DNA of 26,750 nt from contig BFEA01000312.1 in assembly GCA_003427395.1 (NCBI GenBank), positions 906,381-933,130 of the forward strand, given 5' to 3'. Shown piece after piece: positions 8,130 to 16,650 of the stretch. A program made the translations under genes and the position numbers. How positions within the stretch are numbered: position 1 is the stretch's first letter; every line of letters begins with the position of its first letter. The stretch is from Chara braunii (Eukaryota; Streptophyta; Charophyceae; Charales; Characeae). The notes below the pieces were generated by a model. That model made no database searches. It had not been told where the DNA came from and saw only the letters and a list, made by a program, of their open reading frames with translations.

Positions 8130-10395
8130 TTCTCAAGGCACAACAAGCCGTCTACCATCGTAAATTTGTCCAATGTCTTTTTATCCTTTGCCTTGAATCT
8201 ACGAATGATTTTTGACATGACTGGGTCCCCCTGATAGGCTTTCACCAGCGATCGAGTGAGTTCGTCAGATATGCCAAACTCGGTAACTAGCGCGCCCAGA
8301 TAATCTGCCCTTCGTGATAGTGCATTAGCCACTTTGTTATACGTACCCTTGATAGGATCGAGTTGATAGTCATACATGTCTATCACTTGAATCCATCTCT
8401 TGAGTGCGTCTGACAACACAGGCTATGTCTTAATCCAGCGCAAAGTCTCATGATCAGACCTCACATAGAAGAATGTTCCTAAATGTTCCTAGGAGGTAGT
8501 GTCTCCAATGGACTAGCGCCCTGTATAAGGCGTAGAGCTCTCTCTCATACGTGGACTTGGATAACTTTTGAGATGACATCTTCTTGCTCATATACTCGAC
8601 CGGTCTCAACTTGGGCCCTTCCTGTTGCGCAAGGACCGCGCCTATGCCATATTGGCTGGCGGTTGTGGTCACAACAAACGGCTTGTCAGGATCAGGAAGT
8701 TTGAGAACTTCATAGTGTGTTAGAGCATACATCAATTTCTTGAAGCTTGCCTCACACTCTTCAGTCCACTCCCAAGGGGTGTCAAGTCGAGTTAGATCTG
8801 TTAATGGGGAAGCTATAGTACTATAGTTCTTAGCAAACGGACGATAATAGCCCGTCATCCCCCAAAACGATCTGACCTCAGTAACAGTCTGAGGTCTAGG
8901 CCAGTCACGTATGTTGGCCACCTTCGCATCTTCCGGCCTCAAACCATCTGCTGAAATTTCATGACCTAAGTACAAGATCTTGGTGCGACCAAACTCGCAT
9001 TTGTCCAAGTTAACCTTGTACTGGTGTTGTCTTAGGATACCTAACACTGTTTTCAAGTGTTCGGCGTGCTCCTCTACAGTCCTACTAAAGATGAGAATGT
9101 CGTCGAGGTACACGACGATAAACTTGTCCAAGTAGTCATGAAAAATCCTATTCATCACGTGCTAGAACGTACACGGCGCATTGCATAGGCCAAACGGCAT
9201 CGCCACAAACTCGTACAGACCGTACCTGGTCTGAAATGCGGTTTTGTGCTGATCCTCAGGTCTAACGGCAATTTGATGGTATCCGGACTTCAGATCTATC
9301 TTTTTCAAGTACCGACATCCCTGCACTCTATCCAAGAGGTCGTCAATGCGGGGTAGGGGCTCCGCGTTCTTAACGGTGATGGCATTGAGGCCCCTATAGT
9401 CAATGCACATCCGTAATGGACCTCCCTTCTTTGGGACAAATAACATTGGCGCACCGTAAGGGGAGGTACTAAGCCGTATCCATCCCTTCTCAGTGAGCTC
9501 CTTGAGCTGGCGGCGAAGCTCATCTAACTCCGCAGTTGACATCCTATAGATTCGTCCTCTAGGCACCTTGCTACCTGGGACAACCTCTATCGCATGGACC
9601 ACATCCCTTTCTACCACGCCTGTGGGCTCCTAAAAAAGGTCTGAATATTGAGCGATGACTTTTTCTATCTCTGGGGGTGATTTAACGGCCTCCTCTCGAT
9701 TCTGCTTATAGTAGTTATAGAAGGATGAGGCACACATACACCCGTAGTTTTCTATTAGACTGCTAGCCTTGTACTTTTGCAATCTAACAGTTCTACCATT
9801 GGGCAACTTGTGGATCAACACCTTTCTATCCCAGTCAAACTGAGGTTGCGAGACTTCGAGGTACTACATGCCTAGTAGCAGATCGAATGGCAGTTCGTCG
9901 CTAACCAGGAAGGAGATCTTGTGGATCACTTCCCCTCCTCCACAGGAGAAGGTGCAGGCTACGTCCTTGACGTAGTCTTTTACCACCATTTGGTGCTTGT
10001 TGGCTAGCGTAGAAGCTACAGTTCTGCTAAGTCGCTGCACTTGGTCCCCTAAGCGCAGTCTATCCACACAAGCACGACTGATGAAATTTCGTGTAGAGCC
10101 TATGTCTGCGAAGGCGCCAACCTTGCGGCCACCTAAATCTACTTCTACCACGAAATGTTCGCCCTTTGGACCTCTACTTATCATCGCCCAAGAGTCCCTG
10201 GGGTCCTTCCCTGACCACTCAGTCTGTAGCTCTTCTAGGTCCTTAGACACATCTCTCGAACTGAGCGTAAGTGGGTCTGAATGTGTCTCTGGGCTGATGT
10301 ATGGGTCACTAGCCTTGGCCAACGCCTGAAGTGGGGAAGGCAACGAACCACTTCAGCGCGAGTAAGAGCGGCTAACACTCCTACTGGCCCGAGGT
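8130..10395 (-). pseudogene. Element 1 pol, protease, reverse transcriptase and RNase H (broken)
   Basis: The retropepsin active site is FADIGSTRNFIS at about 10087-10118. The usual D-S/T-G has Ile in the middle, so it may be inactive. FDLLLGM follows near 9867. Reverse transcriptase motifs are [42 protein letters not shown] and YLDD (9099-9110). RNase H shows VVTTTASQYGIG, where the first catalytic Asp of TTDAS is replaced by Thr. It then shows YERELYAL, and SDHETLRW only in a shifted frame. Stops are TAG at 9864, 9630 (F*EPTG), 9162 (TF*HVMN) and 8423 (KT*PVLS). The last three fall where Gln is expected. A perfect 10-base tandem duplication at 8472-8491 causes a frameshift, and another single-base shift lies near 10345. 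The gene is read in the -1 frame from the gag frameshift site at 10396-10402 (inferred). Confidence 0.9.
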
Positions 10396-12293
10396 GTTTC
10401 CCTGTGAGCTGCTTGCAGAAGCACTCCCAGGGTTCGAAGATAAGCCCACCACCGTTGGTGAGGCTACCTTCGTGGTGACCTTCTTGCCGCGGCAAGTCCT
10501 AAACGTGTGGCCATACTTTCCACAGCTCATGCATGTACCCCTAGCAACGAGGTCACGCCACACCTCGTAATCCAAACCAATCTTCACCCATGCGGGTGTT
10601 CCTTGGTCTCCCTGACCTGTGGACCGTCCTACATTCTTCTTCACGGTCCCCCTAGCCTTTTCCTTGATGGGTGCTAGGACTCCACCATCTGAAGTCTCAC
10701 TAGGCCCATCCTACTCTGCGAACTCCCCAAGATTTGGGAAATCGTCAATCTCCGTCGTTTGACAATCGTGGTCAACGAACATCAACTGACCCTTCTTCTT
10801 CCAGCCTTGGGGCAGTCTCTTCCTACCATCATGAGATGCCCTATGCGCAAATCCTAGTTTTGCCTCTATGTCTAGAGCCTTCTTACTAAAAGAAGCGAAG
10901 GTGTGCTGTTCGACATAGACCTCGTCAACCAGCTTGGTCCTTACCTCTGCAGGTAGGCACCTCAGGTAATCCGTTAGGAGAACCTGCTGGTCAAAACGCA
11001 CACCAGGTACCACGAGTAGGCGTTGTATGGTGTCTGTTAGCTCTCTAACATCCTTGAACCTGCGGGAACAAAGGTTGTTGATAGCATCGATGGCCTTTTG
11101 AGCCCCTTGCGGGTCATGCCACCTGCTGTAGACTGACCGTATGAACTGTTCCAATGTCTGAGCCTGAGCCCAGGCATCAAAATCCGTATCGTAGCCCTGT
11201 TGTTGCACTAAGCCATTCAACCAGCGGGCTGCTAATCCCTCTAAAAACGAGGCAGCCACTACCACTTCTTGCTCTGGCCTGGTGAGCTTGTGCCTCACAT
11301 AGGTAGGCACAGTCCTCACCCAGGTGTCCAAGTCCTCCTCCTTTCTATCTCCAGAGAAAGGCTTGGGACTCATCAGAGGTATCTTGGGCATCCACTGCAT
11401 AGGCTGCATGGGCCCAGGGGCTTGCTGCAGCGGCTGCATAGCCACTGAAACAAGTTGTTGCACACTAAACTGGGCCTGGCTTGACAGTGGGACTATAGTG
11501 ACCACAGTCATGGATGGTACGACAGAGACTCTTGGAACCGGACCACTAGTTGCTACCGAACCACCTAGAGGGGGCATGCCAAACATGGGAGAGAAAGTTT
11601 GCCCTGTGCGTTGCGGCATCGATGATGGACCCGCACCTACAGGGGGAACTACAACAAACTGTGGTTGTCTCACCATTGCGTGAGGAGCCCGAAGTTCAGC
11701 CAAGATTTGTTTCTGGCCTGCCACCAAATCGGCCAACAATTCCTGCTGGACGTTCTGTGCTTCAGCTACCGAAAGTACAACATTGCGTAGTACACGACCA
11801 ACAGGGTCTAAAGTTGCCTCATCTAGTGCTTCCAGTCAGCCTAGCTCCTGCATTCTACTCTCTAGTCTAGCCTTCCTAAGTATGGTTTTTCTTCTCCTCT
11901 CCGCTGCATCATTCAACTGCCGCTGTAGCTCATCCCGAAGTTCTTCTGCTTGGCGGATTTCTAAGTCCTCCGCTGTGAGTTGAGTTTGCTGGTTGACTCG
12001 CAAGCTAGCAATCTCACTAGTGGAAACCTGAGAACCACTCTGACTGACTCCTGATGAAGAGGACTGTGTAGAGACTTGCGACATGGCCGAGGTAGCCATG
12101 GTTGCGCCGGTACTAGCTGAGACTCTAGTCTGGGCACTATCCTCAGCTGCCCTCGCTCTCCTTGCCGCTGTTCTCTCTCTAGCCTCTCTCCTCAATCTTC
12201 TCTCGTCTGCTGGACCTAACTCCAAGAATGTCAAGGGTCGACTGCGGGCAGTCCCGCAAGAAGTCCCACGGTCGTTCACTAGCAACTCCTCCT
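10381..12293 (-). pseudogene. Element 1 gag (broken)
   Basis: Capsid and nucleocapsid precursor that packages the element RNA into cytoplasmic particles. One frame runs from 12293 to 10381, with stops TGA at 11836 and TAG at 10711, and a terminal TAG at 10381. Order: an Arg/Ala/Glu-rich, probably coiled-coil N-terminus (11840-12280); a Pro/Met/Gln-rich linker (about 11400-11740); a retrotransposon gag core with PKPFSGDRKEEDLDTWV and ARWLNGLV (about 10830-11370); and one CCHC zinc knuckle, CMSCGKYGHTFRTC, at 10492-10533. The likely ATG lies at 13304-13306, beyond a transposon that separates it from the second codon. The gag frame holds the heptamer GGGAAAC (10396-10402) four codons before its stop, as expected for -1 frameshifting into protease. 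The core is typical for Ty3 gag, but assignment to a named family was not possible. Confidence 0.87.
10396..10402 (-). promoter_or_regulatory. Candidate -1 ribosomal frameshift site GGGAAAC (element 1 gag/protease)
   Basis: On the minus strand the zero frame reads CAG GGA AAC ACC and stops at TAG 10381-10383. The heptamer G GGA AAC has the X XXY YYZ phase. After a -1 slip the frame stays open to 10235. About 10 bases downstream, AGTAGGAG can pair with CTCTTACT (8 bp, one G-U, 9-base loop). A second 7-bp perfect stem, GAAGTGG with CCACTTC, follows. A -1 product would join gag to the protease side, apart from one later indel near 10345. Function is inferred from sequence only. Confidence 0.55.
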
Positions 12294-12431
12294 CACTACA
12301 CTCTTCCCCCGAACAAAACGCACGTGCGTTATTTACGAATAGAACGCACGGAGTGCGTTGTATTCATATACAACGCACGTACGTTATGCTACGAATATAG
12401 GGCATCAAACTTTTTTTTTTTTTTTTTTTTT

Positions 12432-12640
12432 ATGAAAGGGGACACTATGCGGGAGTCACGAAAACGAGTGATAATTGGATGGGCCAAGATACAGTTTGTA
12501 ATTGCTGTTCGGGAAATGTATACAACCCAACTTTCTGGCCAGGTAGGGTGCCTGACTGCAATTGCAAACTGTATCTTGGCCCATAGTGCAATTATAACTC
12601 GCTTTTGTGACTCTACTGAAGTTACCCCTTTTTATGTGCC
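12432..12640. repeat. Long imperfect inverted repeat (hairpin) inside the CACTA-like element
   Basis: Arms of about 75-80 bases (12432-12506 and 12558-12640) flank a ~50-base centre. The best-paired part is 19 perfectly complementary bases, TGGGCCAAGATACAGTTTG at 12480-12498 with its complement at 12565-12583. Outside that, GAGTCAC and ATAATTG blocks also pair. A transcript would fold into a long stem resembling a small-RNA precursor, or this could be a separate nested foldback MITE. It is preceded by a 20-base T-run. Confidence 0.8.
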
Positions 12641-12706
12641 TCGTACAGGTATCTCCAGTCTTCCCTGTACCTCCAGTCTTCTCACAAACAAGACCGTCAA
12701 GTAAGA

Positions 12707-12738
<32 letters not shown>

Positions 12739-12791
12739 TGTAAAAAGCCAGATATTGGTAGTTGATCGTTAAAATATGGGCATAGACACAC

Positions 12792-12793
<2 letters not shown>

Positions 12794-12881
<88 letters not shown>

Positions 12882-12971
12882 NNNNNNNNNNNNNNNNNNN
12901 NNNNNNNNNNNNNNNNNNNNNNNNNNNNNNNNNNNNNNNNNNNNNNNNNNNNNNNNNNNNNNNNNNNNNNN

Positions 12972-13043
<72 letters not shown>
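12794..13043. repeat. (GA)n microsatellite with a 90-base assembly gap
   Basis: Uninterrupted GA dinucleotides occupy 12794-12881 and 12972-13043 around 90 N bases (12882-12971). The gap length is probably nominal. A short (CA)n(GA)n tract also lies at 12706-12738. Reading frames across this tract are meaningless. Confidence 0.95.
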
Positions 13044-13048
<5 letters not shown>

Positions 13049-13299
13049 AATACTGCAGGGCGCACACCTGGAAACGAGCACCACGCTGCAGGCAGGCAGG
13101 CAAGCATGTGTTCTATTTGAATAGAACACTCGTCTGTTCGAATAGGACAAACGTGCTTACTATTTGAATAGAACATACGTGCGGACTTATTTCAACGTGC
13201 GTACTATTTGGATTTCAGGGGGCGACTTCGAAAAATCGACTTTTTCAGGGAAAGTTGAATAGTACATACGTGCGTTTTGTTCGGGGGAAGACTGTAGTG

Positions 13300-14005
13300 C
13301 TTGCATCACTCATGAGCTACAATGTGTGTGATCTAAACTAGAATCCACATTGAATCCTTCCTTAGCCTGACACACACCCGATTATTAATTACAAGTAATT
13401 CCGGTCGGCTCGAAGAGAAACAGTTAGGTGATGTAACAACAACTAATGTCAGGTCCTACAAGATATATATTAGTTCTGTTTTTAGATTACCCAGGAACAG
13501 ATTGTACTACAGCAAAGATCTAATCTATCTGTAGCTGTCTGTCAGTTGTTATACAAGTCCGTAACAACTAGATAATCAAAACAAAATAACATCTCCTGTT
13601 GGAGATGTATACTGGATGTGGCAGATTGATAGTTGATTGCCACTATGAACAGTTACCGGAATCCCCCCTCCCCCTGTATCCTTCTTGATTGGTCACTTTG
13701 TGTCAACGTTCCTGTGCATCTGGTTGAGCAACTTGTATGAAGGTGTGCAATCCGGCCCACCCTTGTGCCCCAAGTCTTTGTCGAACATGCCAGCCAGTCC
13801 ACTGTTATTTACCCTCGTACGGAACGAGCCTTACACCCGGTTGATCTTGCTGATGAGGAGGAATCTTAGGAGAGCCCCCATCTCCTCACGAATTATTTAA
13901 CGTCGCAGTCAGGACGACGATCATAGTCAGATTCAATCCGAGTCCCCAACCAGAAATATTTATAGACGGTCTTGTAAGCGTCTCATAAAAGGCTGGCATG
14001 CCCGA
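13300..14005 (-). other. Element 1 leader, gag-proximal part
   Basis: Untranslated leader between the presumed gag ATG (13304-13306, minus strand) and the element 2 insertion point. No domain or conserved frame was recognised. Stretches such as 13440-13570 are AT-rich. The last five bases before element 2 are CCCGA, compared with CCCGG on the other side (24774-24778). Confidence 0.65.
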
Positions 14006-15213
14006 TGTTACATGCACAAATATGCAATGTAGGTCATAACCGAGGATCTGCAATGTGATGAAAAAGACTGAATGGACAATGCGGTGCAAATAGAATCTCG
14101 ACAAGCAATGTGCATTCTCATACATACATAATGGTGCAGAATAGCGCAGGGAAGACTTAAATACAAAGACTGACCTGACCGGGACTGACCTCACTCACGT
14201 AGTACAAAGTAGCGAAGCAGAATGCTAGAATGCTAATGACTAGACCAATCAATGGTTGAACTCAGACCAAACATACATCGTATCCCCCACCAGGTGTGAA
14301 GGAGCCTGGCGCTGTACACAGGAAGAAAGCGCCAGGTCCAGACATACACAAACGAAGAGGAAGGAATCAGACGAAAGGAGGGAGAGAGATGGGAATGTCG
14401 TCAACACCAAGTCTTTGTCACCAATCCCAAATAATCCCTCGTTGCCATGTCTGAAGTCCCAAAAGTCGAGTTTGGATCCGATGTCACCAAGCTCTGTCTC
14501 TATTCTCTTGTAGTCTCAGATGCAGTGAAGTCAAAGGGGGAGAAGGAGATGGTGGACTGCGACGAGGAAGAAGAAGAACTCTCTCTCACTGTTAAGAGGC
14601 AGATACTGACCGGTGGTATAGGCGCTGTGCTGCAGGTACCTCGAAGACGAAGCTGGAGCAACGGCGCTGCAGGTAAGTGCCTCTGGCCTCCGCCCAATCT
14701 CTCTCTTTCTCTCTAGTACTATCTAGCTATGGCGCCCAGCGCTGGAGACAACAACTACCTACTGCGCCCAGCGTTGAAGACTACAAGCTAACGCTACTAC
14801 TACTCTGCAGCGCTCCCTCCAAAGTGCTGCTCCCGAATCCTGAAGACTACAACTGCCTCTCTGCCTTCTCGTGAAGTGCCTGGGAGGTTCCTATGTACTA
14901 CCTCGGCCTGCCTCCTGACTGCCTGAAGGGCGAGCCGGGCCGAGGAGGCAGCTCTTGCCAATGCCGAAGTGTGCCAGGGGCTGGCGTGGGAACAGGCTAA
15001 GAATAGCCTGTTCCCGAAACCCTGGTTCGGTGCCTGAGTTTCAGGGCCGGTCGTTCTGATGAACGACCGAAAATGGCCCTTCGTTTCAGGCTAAAAAGGC
15101 TTTTGCCATTTTTAGTCTGAAACGACACAGGGATAGGCCCTGGAATTCAGGTTTTCGGCCTGAAGGACGCAGGCCTGGAAAATGGCCTGCGTGTGCAGGC
15201 GCAGCTTGTAACA
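14006..15213 (-). repeat. 3' LTR of element 2
   Basis: 1208 bp, aligned with 22678-24773 except for two blocks absent here: ~816 bp at the position equivalent to 23294-24109, and ~70 bp of TTCAGGC-type hairpin repeats near 24650-24720. The ends are TGTTACATGC and GCTTGTAACA. On the opposite (plus) strand it contains a two-exon open frame (see 14447-14873). Confidence 0.93.
14447..14873 (+). CDS. Possible antisense two-exon open reading frame within the LTR of element 2
   Basis: Uncertain gene. On the strand opposite to the retroelement, an ATG at 14447 opens a 75-codon frame beginning MSEVPKVEFGSDVTKLC, with an acidic EEEEEL run. It reaches CAG|GTAAGT (GT at 14673). A pyrimidine-rich stretch ending CTAG follows at 14716. 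Removing those 44 bases keeps the frame open for about 53 more codons to a TGA at 14871-14873. In the other LTR, exon 1 is damaged by frameshifts and a ~0.8-kb insertion, while exon 2 remains open with several substitutions. No domain was recognised. It could be a captured host exon pair, an LTR-encoded antisense protein, or chance. Confidence 0.25.
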
Positions 15214-15227
15214 CCCCCCCCTCCTTA
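15214..15227 (-). other. Polypurine tract of element 2
   Basis: On the minus strand this is TAAGGAGGGGGGGG, directly followed by the LTR start TGTTACA. The pol stop codon TAA (15225-15227) overlaps its first bases. It marks the 3' LTR boundary and the orientation. Confidence 0.92.
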
Positions 15228-16650
15228 TGAAGTCAAGCCGGGGCGAGGGCGAAGCCGANGATCTGAAGGTGGAACCTGGACGCGGGCGCGGCGTGGAGCC
15301 GAAGAAACCGGCTTGCCTTGCATCTTGCGTTCGTAGCGTGCGAGAACATCTGGAGTTGTCGCTTGAAGTTCCGCACGGGTTAACCATCGTTCAACTCGGT
15401 GTGTGCAGTATGCAAAATGCACCAAATACTCGGTCGGCCTGCTGCCGTAGCGTCGCTGGGAGATGATGTCGCCGACCTCCTGAAAACCATCCATAGAAGG
15501 TGGGTCTTGCGTACGTCTCCCGGGAAAATCGTCATGTTCCGCTGGCGTGTAGAGAGCCAATTTGGAGCAATGAAAGACTGCGTAGACGGGCAAGTGGCCG
15601 AGCAGCTGAATCGTGAAGGAAGGTCCATCGGGTGCGTCCCCAGCGGGCGCTACGATCGGCCAAGGCCCCATCCATTTCGGAAGGAGCTTGCGAGAGATGT
15701 CTTGTTCAAGGCTGAATTCCGCTGCGGAAACCCAGACGAGGTCACCGGCGCGGAATGGACAAGGAAGACGCTGGCGATTGGCCTGCTGGCTCATGCGCTG
15801 TTGCATCTTAGCCTTGACAAGAAGCTCTTGCATCTGACGCAAGAAAAGAAGACGGTCGTCGCTCTCGGCCGTGCGTGGAGTAATAGTGTCCAACCGTGAC
15901 GTGACTGGCGAACCGTGCTCGAACTCGAAGGGTGATATCCCAATAGCCGGGTGGATGGACGAGTTGTAAGCCAACTCGACGTCCGTCAGTCGCTCAACCC
16001 AGTCTTTCTGGTTGGGGCGGATGAGAGTGCGAAGAAGAACCTGTGCGGTCGGATGCGCCCTCTCCATCTGGCCATCGGTCTGAGGGTGGCGAGTTGAACT
16101 GGGCTTGAGAGATGAGCCCCATCGCTTGATGAGCGCCAACCAAAAATCGGACATGAACCGAGTGTCGCGATCGCAGACGATCTCCTTGGGGTAACCCTTG
16201 GTTCGAATCCAACCAGCGTAAAGAACCTCGGCCAACTCCGCTGCCTTGGCATGATAGCGGCGAGGCAAAAACATGGCGAACTTGGTGAGCCGGTCGACCA
16301 CCGTGAGAATCCCATCCACTCCGGTCTTGTGCTTGGGGAACGGGCCGGTAATGTCCATGGCAATCGCTTCCCTTCGCCTCAACGAGACTGGCAATGGTCG
16401 TAACTCGCCGTACGGACGATGGTTGCGGGATTTGCAACGTCGGCAAACCTCGCATGACTCGCAATAGCGCGTGACGTCGCCGAGAAGGCCGGGCCACCAA
16501 AATCGCTGGCGAAGTCGGCCAATCGTGCGATTGACTCCTTAGTGTCCAATGGCGGGAGCATCGTGGAACTCGCCGAGAAGCCGTGTATGCAAGTGAGGGT
16601 CACTCGGTACGCAAAAAAGGTCCTTCCCCCGCGTGTGGACAAGCAAGTAC
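15225..16650 (-). pseudogene. Element 2 pol, integrase and chromodomain-like C-terminus (one premature stop)
   Basis: C-terminal part of the pol polyprotein. The zinc-binding set HDAPAIGH ... CESCEVC lies at about 16445-16575, interrupted by TAA at 16539-16541 within GH*GVNRT. The catalytic core follows: Asp in AMDITGPFP (16353-16355), Asp in VCDRDTRF (about 16171) and Glu in HPQTDGQMERAH (about 16063). The last two are separated by 35 residues, a canonical D,D35E arrangement. The C-terminal GPF-like and chromodomain-like segment spans about 15284-15470 and includes EYLVHF and RWLTRAELQATTPD. One N lies at 15259. The frame closes with TAA at 15225-15227 in the PPT. Apart from the single stop this domain looks intact; the stop must be read through or ignored for any full product. 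Confidence 0.9.

Larger units (their letters stand above)
12294..13299. mobile_element. Non-autonomous CACTA (EnSpm)-like DNA transposon
   Basis: The ends are CACTACA (12294-12300) and its complement TGTAGTG (13293-13299). The terminal inverted repeat runs about 32 bp inward with one mismatch; its core includes CTTCCCCCGAACAAAACGC. Flanking triplets are CCT (12291-12293) and CTT (13300-13302), a 3-bp target duplication with one mismatch, the size expected for CACTA elements. Inside each end, diverged subterminal repeats of the type AATAGAAC plus ACGTACG/ACGTGCG recur, another CACTA habit. No transposase is encoded. The interior holds a long hairpin, a T-run and a GA microsatellite. It is inserted just after the presumed gag start codon of element 1. 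Confidence 0.8.

Noticed and set aside
12769-13150. Arg/Glu or Leu/Ser repeat proteins across the N gap
   Set aside because: Artefact of the (GA)n microsatellite and of N bases.
12301-13290. LTR or solo LTR interpretation of the paired ends near gag
   Set aside because: The ends are inverted, not direct, begin CACTACA, and have 3-bp flanks, so a DNA transposon fits better.
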